A stretch of DNA of 64,000 nucleotides. Origin: an uncultured Saprospiraceae bacterium (GTDB lineage: Bacteria > Bacteroidota > Bacteroidia > Chitinophagales > Saprospiraceae). The translations under genes were made by a program, and so were the position numbers. The notes beneath the pieces are model-generated. The model had not been told where the DNA came from. It was given only the letters and a program-made list of their open reading frames with translations, and did no database searches. The stretch covers positions 1-64,000 of the forward strand of contig CALCMJ010000042.1 in NCBI GenBank assembly GCA_937967615.1, given 5' to 3'. Shown in pieces: positions 52,717-63,087 of the stretch (positions within the stretch are counted from its first letter, which is position 1; each line of letters begins with the position of its first letter).

Positions 52717-54158
52717 GAATCAAGTTCTATACTTTCCTTCGCTATTTCTAAACGCAATAAACCTACCAAAAATGATAAACCAAGGGAGATTATTCCCGAA
52801 ACAACTAGCTTAACGAGCCAATGAACTGTCATTGAGTGCATTAGATAGTAACTAAAAAATGCCGTTAAACAGAGAACAAATACAATTTTTAACAATATGT
52901 GCACTGGGATGTTGATTTTAGTCAATTGAAAAGCCAGTATGATTTGGCCCACTATCACGAATGCTTGGGTTGCTAAAGTAGTGTATGCTGCCCCAAGCGC
53001 CTTGTATTCAGGTATAAGCATCAAGTTAAGAATCCAGTTCAATCCAATACCTAATAAGAAAAGCATGTTCATTTTTCGCAGCTGCCCAGTTGATGTTACA
53101 AGAGTCCCAAAAATGTAGGAGAGCGCAACACAAAAGAAGGCTAGAATAAGTACGCGCATAACTGCAGCATAGTAAGATGTTGCATCGTGAAATAAAAAGG
53201 GCATTATATCATCAGCATACAGGAATACTAAGCATACAAGAGGAATAACAATCGCCATAAGAATTTGCAAAGCCTGTGTTGTAAGTTCGCTTAATTCAAA
53301 TCTCTTTTTACCCATTGAAGAAAACATAGGTAAAAGCAGAGTGGCAAAAAGAAATCCAATCATATTTGCCGCGTCATACATTTTAAATGCTGCCGCATAA
53401 ATACCAGCCTCAAGGCCACCATCATCTAAGAGACGTTCAAGCATGACCCCATCCATGCGCGTATAAAGAGTCATAAGTAGAAAGACTAGACCAAAGGGAA
53501 GCGCCTTTTTCAATAAGCCTTTAGTACCAGAAAAGGAGAAACGAAAGTCTAGTCGCGCTGTTTTTTGATATAAGATAGATGCGGCAATAAGAATTGTAAA
53601 TAAGACAGAAAGTATTTGCGCCTGTATAAAGTGAGCAATGGTAAGTGCATCTTTAAACGGAGAAAACCAAATGATATACCCAAGCCCTACGACAAGAAGA
53701 ACCTTATCAAGGGCAGAGAGATAGACATCTTTTCTAAACATTCCCAGGGAAGAAATATTGCTACGTAAAAAGAGTAAAAAGGAAATGAGGACCTGCAAAA
53801 CGATAATAAGAATAATGTAGTAATAGTATTCTTTTGGATATCCTATGAGGAAGGCGAAAAGAAGAATCAATAGAAAGAAACCAATAGCAAGGATAGTTTT
53901 TGTAAAAAGTATCTGAGGAAATTGTTTTTGGAAAAGCGTCTTATCTCCAGAGAGAGACTGGGTATTTAAATTTTGTAAACCAGGATCCAAAAGTATTTGG
54001 AATAGGTAACAAAAATTAAAGAGGGCAAAGTAAATTCCATAGCTTTCAGGACCAACAATATTTTGTACCTGCACATCAATTCCAAAAACGTAGAGAGGTT
54101 TTGCAATCAGATTAAGAGCAAGGATTAAAAAAATATTAGATAAAAACAGTTTTTTCAT
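52713..54158 (-). CDS. polysaccharide flippase (Wzx/MOP superfamily)
   Basis: The protein has 481 residues and about 12-14 transmembrane helices spread along its whole length, as in the PST group of MOP flippases. It has no large soluble domain. It would move lipid-linked oligosaccharide across the inner membrane. It overlaps the Wzz-like gene by four bases (ATGA), and the three genes form one transcription unit in order flippase, Wzz-like, polymerase. Confidence 0.85.
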   Translation of the reverse strand: MKKLFLSNIFLILALNLIAKPLYVFGIDVQVQNIVGPESYGIYFALFNFCYLFQILLDPGLQNLNTQSLSGDKTLFQKQFPQILFTKTILAIGFFLLILLFAFLIGYPKEYYYYIILIIVLQVLISFLLFLRSNISSLGMFRKDVYLSALDKVLLVVGLGYIIWFSPFKDALTIAHFIQAQILSVLFTILIAASILYQKTARLDFRFSFSGTKGLLKKALPFGLVFLLMTLYTRMDGVMLERLLDDGGLEAGIYAAAFKMYDAANMIGFLFATLLLPMFSSMGKKRFELSELTTQALQILMAIVIPLVCLVFLYADDIMPFLFHDATSYYAAVMRVLILAFFCVALSYIFGTLVTSTGQLRKMNMLFLLGIGLNWILNLMLIPEYKALGAAYTTLATQAFVIVGQIILAFQLTKINIPVHILLKIVFVLCLTAFFSYYLMHSMTVHWLVKLVVSGIISLGLSFLVGLLRLEIAKESIELDS

Positions 54159-54279
54159 ATGTGGTCAGCCTTAGCTGAATCTACTGTGAAATAAGGCAAT
54201 TTCTTAGATATAAAAAATTAAATATTTAAACAAGAAGAAAAACATATTACGATTTTCTTTAATATGTAAAACATTGTCC

Positions 54280-54287
54280 TATATTTG
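54280..54287 (+). promoter_or_regulatory. candidate -7 element for the HYR protein gene
   Basis: TATATTTG matches TAnnTTTG 59 bp upstream of the ATG at 54347. Two of three bases of the -33 TTG are present at the 19-bp spacing. Confidence 0.45.
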
Positions 54288-54346
54288 TTTCCAGTTTTAG
54301 ATACTGTCCCATCCCAAAGACTTTTTTTCCTAAAACCCGATTTACT

Positions 54347-57300
54347 ATGTGCACTAAGTTAATTAATGCAGTAGTTGTTTTGATGTTAGCCCAACTGACA
54401 TTATTTGCAGAAAATGCGAATGCAAACAACTCATTCAAAAACAGCAATTTTTTAGCGAACACTATTACTTGTCCGTTACTGGCAGTGTCATTTGACAACG
54501 ACCCTGGTGAATGCGGAGCGGTAGTAGTCGTTCCTAATCCCCTTTCAGATGATCCTATTAATTGCCCATTAGATTCTGTCTTTAATGACTTCACCGGAGC
54601 TGTTGCTACAGACGCCAATGGTTTCTATCCTGTGGGCACAACAACAGTAGAATTCATAGGATTTTTTGCTAACGGCATAACAGATACCTGTTCGGTTGAC
54701 GTTGTTGTCGTTGACGTAGAACCTCCAATAGCAGTCTGTAATGATGTCACAGTTTATCTTGACGAAACAGGCTCGGCAACAGTAGACATTGATGAAGTGT
54801 CTGCAGGAAGTACAGACAATTGCGATAGCCTTGCATTTTCATTGAATATCAGTGATGCCTTTTGTAATGATAAAACTGCACCAAAGACAATAACACTTAC
54901 TGTTATTGATTCTTCTGGTAACATGGCAACATGTATGGCGATATGTACAGCATTGGATACTCTTGCCCCTGTTCTTGATTGTAAAATAGAACTAGCCGCA
55001 CAGTGTGATATTTCTGAGCAGCCACCGTATGCAGATCTTTTGGCATTTATTGCTGATGGAAATTGTGTAACGGATAATTGTTTCATTGATAGTTCCAGCT
55101 TTATGCTTCTTTCTGAATTAAGTTCAGGCACGACTTGCCCTGATACAATTTTTAGATTGTATCAGATAGCAGATAGTTGTGGAAACCTAGATAGCTGTAC
55201 ACAATTAATAATTATAGACGATACTATAGCTCCTTTATTAGTTCTTCCCGCAGATCTTACTCTAGATTGTACACTGGATCCAACAGATACCGCACTAACT
55301 GGAATAGCAACAGCAACAGATAACTGTTCATTACCGCTTCCTGCATTTACAGATAATTATATTGCTGGCGGAGTATGTCCACAAATGGGCACGATTCTTA
55401 GAACTTGGGAAGCAACAGATGACTGTGGAAACACGACGAGTCTCATTCAAGAAATAATGGTGATTGATACAACGGGCCCAGTCTTTGACGTGCTCCCTGT
55501 AATTTCGCCAGATATGATCGCATGTAATGAAGCCCTGCCAGTTCATCCAGAAGCTTCGGCATTAGATGACTGCGGTTTTGTGACTCTTATTACGATGGAT
55601 ACAATGCCATTTATTGAAAATATATGTGCAGGTTACGTTGTGACTTACACTTGGACAGCGGTAGACGAATGTAACAATCAGACTATTGCTTCTACAGATA
55701 TAACAGTGTTACCAGATACAAGTCCGCCCGTGATAACAGATGTACCACCAGTATTTCCTGATATAAATTGTGATGACGCTTTTCCACCATTTGGGGATTT
55801 AGCGACAATGGATGATTGTTCTGCAGTGACATTAGATACTACAATGATGTTTACTGCTGATATCTGCTCAGGGTACTTAGTTACATATACTTGGACACCT
55901 ACGGACGCATGTGGTAACATAGGTGTAGCAGTGACATCTACCTTTATGGTCCTTCCAGATACGGAAGTTCCAATAGCAGTCTGTACTGATCAAACGTTCC
56001 CTACAGACATGGGAGTCTGCGAAGCTACAGTTACTATTACGCCACCAAGCGTTACAGATAATTGCACTTCATGGACTATGGTTAACGATGTTACAGATGC
56101 GACGAACACCGCATTATTTCCAATAGGGCAAACCCTAGTAACATGGACAGTTACGGATTCATGTGGAAATGTAGGAACATGTGAACAATTGATTACAATT
56201 GAAGATCAAGAAAGTCCAGAGATTGCATGTAACGACGACTTATGTATTAATTTAAATAATATTGGTTTTGGTCAAGCGTTTGATTATCACATTATATTGG
56301 GCTCGTCAGATAACTGTCACTTAGGTGATGTTGTATTGCGAAAGATGGTAGACCTTTGTGGCGATCCAGCGAATACAGATATGGTAGGAAATTCTCTAAC
56401 GTTTTGTTGTGAGGAAGTAAAACTTTCGCCAGTCATGGTTATAGCGAGTGTGTATGATACATCTGGGAATGTTACAGAGTGCATGGTCCCAGTCCAGATA
56501 AAAGATAAGTTACCACCTATGGTAGCACAGGTTTTGCCGGACATAACAATTTCTTGCGAGTACCCATACGACTTAACCGATCTGAGTGACTTTGGAACTT
56601 ATGTTGCCGATGCTGCTTTAGCAAATGATATTATCATCAATGATGTGTTTTACACGGCACCAGATTATATAGCAGGACAAGATGGAGTGGTAGCAGAGAA
56701 CTGTCCAAACAGTTTGGTTATAACAGAGATAGCGTCAGAAGATTTATATTGCGGACAGGGAGAAATAACACGTACGTTCACCTTTACAGATTGTTCAGGG
56801 AATGTAGGTTCAGCGACCCAAACTATTTTTATTCAAGACGTAGACCCATTTGAACTTGCAGATATAACATGGCCACCAGATTATAATTTTAATTCCTGTA
56901 TTGGAGTTGATCTTGATCCAATGACAACAGGGGCTCCATCCTTTATAACAGACAACTGCAATTTAGTTATGTTCAGTTACTCAGACCTAGTATATGATGA
57001 TCCAAATTCAGGATGTCCTGCTGTAGAAAGAAGCTGGACAGTAATAGATTGGTGTACATATATTCCAAACTCTGGGAACACAGATGGTATATGGCACTAT
57101 CTTCAAAATATTAAAATTACAAACAGCGTTGCACCTACATTTACAACAAGTATTAACGACACCTTAGTGTGTGCTAACGAGGTGGATTGTTTAGGAGATT
57201 TTAATTTTAGTGTTAGTGCTATAGATGATTGCACAGACGTTGAAGACTTACAGTATAAATATGAGTTGGATCTCAATGCTGATGGTACTATAGAGATTAC

Positions 57301-58909
57301 AAATTACAGTGATAATTTTGTTTACAATAATGTGGACCAAGGTTTCCATATCCTTCACTGGTACGTAGAGGACAGATGCGGAAATGTTGCACATGCCATA
57401 GTAGAGATAGAAGTAAGGGATTGTACAGCACCAAGTCCGGTGTGTTTAAATGGATTATCAGCAGCACTTGTTCCGGGAATGGGTATGGTAGACGTTTGGG
57501 CAATAGATTTTGAGGCGAGTAGTTATGACAATTGTACAGACTTTTCAGATCTCGTATGGTCATTGTCAGCAGACACGACAATTACCTCTTTAACATTTAC
57601 TTGTGATGATTTAGGAGTACAAGTAGTACAAATGTGGTTAACAGATTCAAATGGAAATCAAGCCTATTGCGAGACCTTTGTAGATATACAAGACAATAGC
57701 GATGAGTGTCCAAGTCAAAGAGAATCAGTTACACTTGCAGGACAGATACAAACTGAAGACGATGGTGCAATTCCTGACGCAGAAGTCTATTTAGATCTAG
57801 GTGAAGAAGAGATGATGTTAATGACGAATGATCAGGGTTCATATATTTTTGAAGATGTGAACGCAGAACAAGATTATATGATCTCACCGGATATGGCAGG
57901 CGAAGCTTTGGATGGCGTATCTACCTTAGACCTTGTAAAGATTCAGAGGCACATTTTGGGATTAGAAGAGTTAGACTCTCCATATAAGATAATTGCTGGG
58001 GACATAAACAACTCAGGAAATGTTACGGGAATAGATATTGTAGAATTGAGGAAATTAATCTTAGGAGTATATACAGATTTTCCTTCTAACGATATTTGGA
58101 ATTTTGTAAGAGCAGAACAGATTTTCCCTGACCCAACAAGTCCATTTCCATATGAAGAACAGATCATGTATTATGATATTGAAGAAGATGTGACAAATGG
58201 AGATTTTGTAGCAGTCAAAACGGGAGATGTAACTGGTGATAATGCATATAATTTTATGAATATAGAGACAGAAAACAGATCTTCTATAGAAATGGAAATT
58301 AGCTTTGCTGCATATGAAAATGGAAATTATGTGTATACAATCAGTTCTGATCAGAATGTAGAAATATATGGATTGCAACTTAGTATGGACTTGCAGGGGG
58401 TTCCTGTTCAGATTCAGGAAGGAATATTGGACTTAAGAGGAGATAATTTTATTCTAGACGATACTGGATTGCATATGTCTTGGAACAGTGAAGAAGCGAT
58501 TGCATTAAACGGAGGTATTTTATTTTATATCACTTCAGCGCATGCTTTAGAAAAGATAGAGATTCATTCTGAGCGTTTCGCTGCTGAATTATACGATGAG
58601 AACATTCGCACATATAATATAGTGGGAGAGTATAGAAAAGGGAAGAGTGCTGTAATGCGAAATGTACCTAATCCATTCTCCGAAACAACACAGATTCATT
58701 TTTCTGTTGGGACGGATCAGAGCGTAGAGTTTAGCTTTTATGGTTTAGATGGGAGAGTGATTAATACTATGGTCGTAGTTGCAAATAGGGGAGAGAATAC
58801 ATTTTATCTGTCTAGAGCAGATTTAGGAGAACTTAGAAACACTACTGTCTTGTATACGATGACGAGTAAAGAAGGGAAGAGTACAGGAAAGATGTTATTA
58901 ATGAGATAA
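54347..58909 (+). CDS. giant HYR/dockerin-like T9SS surface protein
   Basis: The protein has 1520 residues. A signal peptide is followed by many HYR-like beta-sandwich modules (about 35-1110), each carrying CGN or TDNC motifs such as ATDDCGNTTSLIQEI and TDACGNIGVAVTS. Residues about 1126-1185 are a Cna-B/SdrD-like module (VTLAGQIQTEDDGAIPDAEV). A dockerin-like pair (about 1188-1245) follows, with STLDLVKIQRHILGLEELD and GDINNSGNVTGIDIVELRKL; its acidic residues fit calcium binding. The C-terminal sorting domain starts near 1435 (NVPNPFSETTQIHFS). The protein is predicted to be a large T9SS-exported adhesin or scaffold. A strong terminator follows. Confidence 0.85.
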   Translation: MCTKLINAVVVLMLAQLTLFAENANANNSFKNSNFLANTITCPLLAVSFDNDPGECGAVVVVPNPLSDDPINCPLDSVFNDFTGAVATDANGFYPVGTTTVEFIGFFANGITDTCSVDVVVVDVEPPIAVCNDVTVYLDETGSATVDIDEVSAGSTDNCDSLAFSLNISDAFCNDKTAPKTITLTVIDSSGNMATCMAICTALDTLAPVLDCKIELAAQCDISEQPPYADLLAFIADGNCVTDNCFIDSSSFMLLSELSSGTTCPDTIFRLYQIADSCGNLDSCTQLIIIDDTIAPLLVLPADLTLDCTLDPTDTALTGIATATDNCSLPLPAFTDNYIAGGVCPQMGTILRTWEATDDCGNTTSLIQEIMVIDTTGPVFDVLPVISPDMIACNEALPVHPEASALDDCGFVTLITMDTMPFIENICAGYVVTYTWTAVDECNNQTIASTDITVLPDTSPPVITDVPPVFPDINCDDAFPPFGDLATMDDCSAVTLDTTMMFTADICSGYLVTYTWTPTDACGNIGVAVTSTFMVLPDTEVPIAVCTDQTFPTDMGVCEATVTITPPSVTDNCTSWTMVNDVTDATNTALFPIGQTLVTWTVTDSCGNVGTCEQLITIEDQESPEIACNDDLCINLNNIGFGQAFDYHIILGSSDNCHLGDVVLRKMVDLCGDPANTDMVGNSLTFCCEEVKLSPVMVIASVYDTSGNVTECMVPVQIKDKLPPMVAQVLPDITISCEYPYDLTDLSDFGTYVADAALANDIIINDVFYTAPDYIAGQDGVVAENCPNSLVITEIASEDLYCGQGEITRTFTFTDCSGNVGSATQTIFIQDVDPFELADITWPPDYNFNSCIGVDLDPMTTGAPSFITDNCNLVMFSYSDLVYDDPNSGCPAVERSWTVIDWCTYIPNSGNTDGIWHYLQNIKITNSVAPTFTTSINDTLVCANEVDCLGDFNFSVSAIDDCTDVEDLQYKYELDLNADGTIEITNYSDNFVYNNVDQGFHILHWYVEDRCGNVAHAIVEIEVRDCTAPSPVCLNGLSAALVPGMGMVDVWAIDFEASSYDNCTDFSDLVWSLSADTTITSLTFTCDDLGVQVVQMWLTDSNGNQAYCETFVDIQDNSDECPSQRESVTLAGQIQTEDDGAIPDAEVYLDLGEEEMMLMTNDQGSYIFEDVNAEQDYMISPDMAGEALDGVSTLDLVKIQRHILGLEELDSPYKIIAGDINNSGNVTGIDIVELRKLILGVYTDFPSNDIWNFVRAEQIFPDPTSPFPYEEQIMYYDIEEDVTNGDFVAVKTGDVTGDNAYNFMNIETENRSSIEMEISFAAYENGNYVYTISSDQNVEIYGLQLSMDLQGVPVQIQEGILDLRGDNFILDDTGLHMSWNSEEAIALNGGILFYITSAHALEKIEIHSERFAAELYDENIRTYNIVGEYRKGKSAVMRNVPNPFSETTQIHFSVGTDQSVEFSFYGLDGRVINTMVVVANRGENTFYLSRADLGELRNTTVLYTMTSKEGKSTGKMLLMR

Positions 58910-58937
58910 ATAATTAATACTAGATAATTTAGAATTA

Positions 58938-58969
58938 GGGAGACTTTACATGCAGGTCTCCCTTTTTTT
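58938..58969 (+). terminator. terminator after the HYR protein gene
   Basis: GGGAGAC and GTCTCCC form a seven-base-pair stem around an 11-base loop, followed by a run of seven T. Confidence 0.85.
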
Positions 58970-59345
58970 ATTACAAAAACACTACAACGCTTAACACCAA
59001 ATAATTGCCGCTTATACCCTTGGGGGTTGAAAATTGTACTTAAAGTTCACTAAAACGCATCATTCTAAATGATTTTGAGTTAAAAAATTGTGACTTAGGA
59101 AAAATTTAGCGTCTTTTATATCGGAAGTTGTTCTATAATGATTGAGTCTCCCACCTGGGAGGCTTTTTTTTTGCCCATATGTGAAGTTATTTTAGATTTT
59201 ACCAGGCAATCCTATCCAATTTTCAATTCAGCAATTGCCCAAGGATATCAAATTAAGTGCAGACAATAGAAACTAGAAGCTAGACTAGTTTGGTAACAAA
59301 AGCATAGAGAGGAATTGATCATTTATAGCCAATACACAAGCTCAA
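58970..59345. other. intergenic region with a second terminator
   Basis: The gap between the HYR gene and recA has no protein-coding frame with recognisable features. It contains an orphan plus-strand terminator (59147-59173). No full TTG-N19-TAnnTTTG promoter is seen between 58970 and 59147; a TATAAT lies at 59135. Confidence 0.4.
59147..59173 (+). terminator. orphan plus-strand terminator
   Basis: GTCTCCCA and TGGGAGGC form a short, GC-rich hairpin followed by nine T. It lies 180 bp after the strong terminator of the HYR gene, with no gene in between. Confidence 0.7.
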
Positions 59346-59380
59346 TAAAAAAGAGCCGATATCGCTTAGGATATCAGCTC
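59346..59380 (-). terminator. terminator after recA
   Basis: On the minus strand GAGCTGATATC and GATATCGGCTC form an 11-position stem with one mismatch around a six-base loop, followed by T residues. It lies 25 bp beyond the recA stop. Confidence 0.8.
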
Positions 59381-59405
59381 TAGGTCTGTGGGTGTTAAAT
59401 ATTAT

Positions 59406-60461
59406 TTAGTCTACATCTACAACTTCTGCCTCTTTCGTTTCTTGTATAGAGTCATTCAGATGTGGATTGTAGATGTCCATGATCTTCTTTTCTATTTCTA
59501 ATGCAACTTCAGGATTGTCTTTTAAGAACTGTTTAGCGCCCTCTCTTCCTTGTGCAATCTTAGTTTCGTTATAGCTGTACCATGATCCGCTTTTTCCAAC
59601 AACATTTGCTTCAACACCAAGGTCGATAATTTCACCTGTTTTGGAAACACCTTCTCCAAACATGATGTCAAACATTGCAAGTCTAAAAGGAGGAGCGAGT
59701 TTGTTTTTCACGACCTTTACTTTTGTAGGATTCCCCATGACATTTCCTTCTTTGTCTTTGATTGCAGAGCCAGACCTACGGATGTCTAAACGTATAGAAG
59801 CATAGAACTTAAGTGCGTTTCCACCAGTAGTTGTTTCTGGGTTACCGAACATAACTCCAATTTTCTCACGTAGCTGATTAATAAAGATACAACAGCAACC
59901 TGTCCTTCCAATTGTACCCGTGAGCTTACGCAGCGCCTGTGACATAAGCCTTGCTTGAAGACCCATTTTTGAGTCACCCATTTCTCCTTCAATCTCGCTT
60001 CTAGGAACAAGGGCAGCAACTGAATCAATAACAATGATATCTATTGCACCTGAGCGTATGAGATGCTCTGTTATTTCCAAAGCCTGTTCGCCGTTATCTG
60101 GTTGTGAGATAAGTAAATTTTCTGTGTCTACGCCTAAAGCTTCTGCGTAAGATCTATCAAAGGCATGCTCTGCATCTATAAATGCGGCGATGCCTCCTTT
60201 CTTTTGGCATTCAGCAATTGCGTGAATTGCAAGTGTTGTTTTACCGGAGGATTCTGGTCCGTATATTTCTACTACTCTTCCGCGGGGAAGCCCGCCTACG
60301 CCAAGAGCAATATCAAGACCAAGGCTACCTGTAGAAATAGAATCTACATTGACAACCTTTTTGTCTCCTAGTTTCATAACTGAGCCCTTACCGTATGTTT
60401 TTTCAAGCTTATCAACTGCTAAGCCTAAGGCTTTCAATTTTGCTTCTTTTTCTGACGCCAT
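59406..60461 (-). CDS. recA: recombinase RecA
   Basis: The protein has 351 residues. Walker A GPESSGKT is at 68-75, the L2-type DNA-binding region includes [17 protein letters not shown], and the Walker B strand [20 protein letters not shown] is complete. The C-terminal tail is acidic. The protein forms filaments on single-stranded DNA for homologous recombination and SOS induction. It is transcribed alone with its own terminator. Confidence 0.97.
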   Translation of the reverse strand: MASEKEAKLKALGLAVDKLEKTYGKGSVMKLGDKKVVNVDSISTGSLGLDIALGVGGLPRGRVVEIYGPESSGKTTLAIHAIAECQKKGGIAAFIDAEHAFDRSYAEALGVDTENLLISQPDNGEQALEITEHLIRSGAIDIIVIDSVAALVPRSEIEGEMGDSKMGLQARLMSQALRKLTGTIGRTGCCCIFINQLREKIGVMFGNPETTTGGNALKFYASIRLDIRRSGSAIKDKEGNVMGNPTKVKVVKNKLAPPFRLAMFDIMFGEGVSKTGEIIDLGVEANVVGKSGSWYSYNETKIAQGREGAKQFLKDNPEVALEIEKKIMDIYNPHLNDSIQETKEAEVVDVD

Positions 60462-60725
60462 AATATTTGTGTTGTGGTTAAAAATTAATGTTTGTACTTC
60501 TTAATGTTCTCTTTTTATAAAAGTAAACATAAGAGCTTTCGTGCATTGGTGTTGCACGTTAAATATATATATTACAAGATATGATAATGTGAATGATATT
60601 GGCTTACAAAAATGGGATTTTTGTGAGGAGGTGGCAGATTGTTAGATATTAGACCTTGGGTGTACTTTATGACAAGGTGGGCGTTTTAAGAAAACTGTCA
60701 ATGTGGTGCATGATATCGTACGGCT

Positions 60726-61100
60726 TTAGTCAATTACAATAGACAGGGCATTGCCTTCTATTTCTTCCATAGCATCAAAGATTTCTTGAGGGCTGTTTAA
60801 TGCAATGGTTTTAGTATTGCTTGTTATAAGAAGTTTCTGATAGGGAATATTTTCCGTGGTAATGCTTTGATTGATAGATAAAATAATGCTTTCAGTGGTT
60901 TGAGGATTCATCTCGTAGACAAAGCTATTATTTTGCTCTTGAATTAATTTAAAATTTGGTGAGTTTGGGAAAGCTTTACCAGAAACAGAAATTGTAATTA
61001 TGTTATCTGTGTTGTTTTGAATGAATGCCTCGTGAACGGTGTCGCAGCTTGTAAGTAAAACTATTGAAAAACAGACTAGGGAAGAATAGATGAATTTCAT
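60726..61100 (-). CDS. small lipoprotein of unknown function
   Basis: The protein has 124 residues. The signal MKFIYSSLVCFSIVLLTSC ends in a lipobox Cys19. The mature part (NNTDNIITISVSGKAF, ESIILSINQSIT) is Ser/Thr/Asn-rich and beta-like. I do not recognise a family. It is transcribed alone. Confidence 0.7.
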   Translation of the reverse strand: MKFIYSSLVCFSIVLLTSCDTVHEAFIQNNTDNIITISVSGKAFPNSPNFKLIQEQNNSFVYEMNPQTTESIILSINQSITTENIPYQKLLITSNTKTIALNSPQEIFDAMEEIEGNALSIVID

Positions 61101-61220
61101 TTTAGTGGATTTAGTTAGTGCATTATAAACGAAGAATAAAGTCGGTAAGTTGCCTTTATAGATATCAGCTTATAGCTTCTTAGAAATTATATCTTCTATA
61201 AAACAAATGAGAAAATTTAC

Positions 61221-61850
61221 TCAAAACTTAGGAAATTCACCTAAGCTTGCATAAGGAAATTGAGCTATTTTCTTCAATTGATAATAGGTATTTAGGCCGG
61301 AAATTCCAATATTATCAATCAATTCAAGATCAATTATGCCCTGATCATCTATAGCATTTAAGGGAACAACAAGATGCTCTACTTCACCGACGAGCATTAG
61401 GGTATTCGTTGATTTAATGGGGACAGATTCTATATATTTCATACCAATTTTTAAAATACTCTCTTTTACAAAGGGCGCTTTAAAATCATATATAAATTCT
61501 TCTGTTAAGTTACATTGTTCAAATTCTGAGACATCAGCTGCAAATTTTGCAGAGGTAAAGTGAGCTTGTTTTACAAAAGAGGAATGTATATGGTTTATAG
61601 TGAACACCTTAGTCTCAAGTATATTATTATATGTGTCTCGACGAATTTCATTTGATGGACGTACGATAAAACCAAAAAAGCCTGGCTTACTCCCTAGGTG
61701 CACTATAGAAGAAAAAATTGCTAAGTTCGTGTCACCAGAACTAGATAGAGTACCTATCAGGTTTCCAGGTTTTATTCCTGAAACAGAGTTTAATATGTTA
61801 ATACGCTTTATGCGCTCAAGTGCAGTGATGTCTTCTTTTGAAAAATACAT
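61221..61850 (-). CDS. flavin reductase-like (FMN-binding split-barrel) protein
   Basis: The protein has 209 residues. GNLIGTLSSSGDTNLAIFSS near 29-48 and FGFIVRPSNEIRRDTYNNI near 60-78 fit the flavoredoxin/flavin reductase family, which binds FMN. It lies 12 bp downstream of the TIGR03643 gene and forms an operon with it and the SDR gene. In Bacteroidota this trio is often found next to cryptochrome/photolyase genes; none is in the window. Confidence 0.82.
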   Translation of the reverse strand: MYFSKEDITALERIKRINILNSVSGIKPGNLIGTLSSSGDTNLAIFSSIVHLGSKPGFFGFIVRPSNEIRRDTYNNILETKVFTINHIHSSFVKQAHFTSAKFAADVSEFEQCNLTEEFIYDFKAPFVKESILKIGMKYIESVPIKSTNTLMLVGEVEHLVVPLNAIDDQGIIDLELIDNIGISGLNTYYQLKKIAQFPYASLGEFPKF

Positions 61851-61862
61851 GTTCTGTAAGTT

Positions 61863-62138
61863 TTAGCGTTTTGATATTTTATTATTAGAAATGTGACGCT
61901 GTCTATTGCATTTAAAACGCAGAATTCCAGGCATTCTTTTTTTGAGATGCTTTTGGCTGACGCCACTATTGACCCTTTTTCGCCATCGCTTAAAACTAGA
62001 TTCTTTTAAAGTTCTTCGCATATGGCTTATCACTTGTTTTTCAGACAAAGCAAACTGAAATTTGATTGATTCAAAAGGAGTCCTGTCTTCCCAAGCCATT
62101 TCTATTATACGATCACTGTCTTTTTCGGATACCTTCAT
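61863..62138 (-). CDS. TIGR03643/DUF2805 family protein
   Basis: The protein has 91 residues. RIIEMAWEDRTPFESIKFQF near 10-29 and the basic RRTLKESSFKRWRKRV near 41-56 are diagnostic of this small family, which has a helix-turn-helix-like appearance and a basic C-terminal half. Its function is unknown, but it often accompanies photolyase genes. It lies five bases after the SDR stop. Confidence 0.88.
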   Translation of the reverse strand: MKVSEKDSDRIIEMAWEDRTPFESIKFQFALSEKQVISHMRRTLKESSFKRWRKRVNSGVSQKHLKKRMPGILRFKCNRQRHISNNKISKR

Positions 62139-62143
62139 CTACT

Positions 62144-62836
62144 TTACATATTTATTGACGACATACCACCGTCAACAGAAAGGATTTGTCCAGTGATCCA
62201 AGATGATTTTTCCGATAGTAAAAACAAAGTACTGTGTGCAATATCAGCCGCTGTTCCTATTCGCTTTAACGGATGCCTTTGGGCATTTGCTTCTCGTTTT
62301 TGTTCATTGCTTAAGAGTTTAGCAGCTAAGGGCGTATCTGTTAGAGAAAGTGCTATTGCATTAACGCGAATATTTGGAGCAAATTCAGAGGCGAGAGATT
62401 TCGTTAAGCCTTCAATGGCTCCTTTAGATACTGACACTTGGCTGTGAAAGTTGTAGCCATATTGAGCTGCCACAGACGAAAACAAAACAATAGATGCATG
62501 ATTAGATGCGCGAAGGGCAGGTAAGCCTAGCTGAATAGTTTTTATTGCACCTAATACTTGAAGTTTGAAGTCATCAAGAAAGGCATCCCCCTTAAATCGT
62601 GTGAAGGGTTTGAGGTTAATGGAGCCAGGACAATAGACAATTCCATCAAGTCTTTCAGGAAGAAAGTGTAATACAAAATCTGTTGTTACATCAAGATGGT
62701 GATATGTGACCTGACTAGAATTAGGAAGTTTATTTTTATTGTAAGTAGCATAGACACGATTGCCCTCACTGCCTAATTGTTCAGTTATAGCATTACCAAT
62801 ACCTGAGGATGCGCCAATAACGAGGTAGTTTTTCAT
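62144..62836 (-). CDS. short-chain dehydrogenase-like protein lacking the catalytic tyrosine
   Basis: The protein has 230 residues. The NAD(P)-binding GASSGIG motif is at 8-14 and the C-terminal substrate region ends in SSWITGQILSVDGGMSS. The catalytic site should be YxxxK; here the Lys is present in VSVSKGAIEG but the Tyr place is Val. It may be an inactive or atypical SDR, as in the photolyase-linked subgroup. It is the first gene of the three-gene operon. Confidence 0.82.
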   Translation of the reverse strand: MKNYLVIGASSGIGNAITEQLGSEGNRVYATYNKNKLPNSSQVTYHHLDVTTDFVLHFLPERLDGIVYCPGSINLKPFTRFKGDAFLDDFKLQVLGAIKTIQLGLPALRASNHASIVLFSSVAAQYGYNFHSQVSVSKGAIEGLTKSLASEFAPNIRVNAIALSLTDTPLAAKLLSNEQKREANAQRHPLKRIGTAADIAHSTLFLLSEKSSWITGQILSVDGGMSSINM

Positions 62837-63087
62837 TTATGTGAAACAATATTAGTATCTAATTTGTTTTCAGTAAGTATAGGAAACAGGCTTGATGTTT
62901 CAAAAGGCGCGATATAGGAATAGTAATTTCCTGAGTTTCACTATATTCTAAATTGATAGGACTTACCTTCGCCTTTTAATTTTAGAACAAGGGTACACTT
63001 AGTTTTGTCTATAACGTTTTGTAGGGAAAAACCTTCGTTGTTAGGCTAGAATCTAGGGTCTGGTGACTAAGGCCCACCATAAGAACT

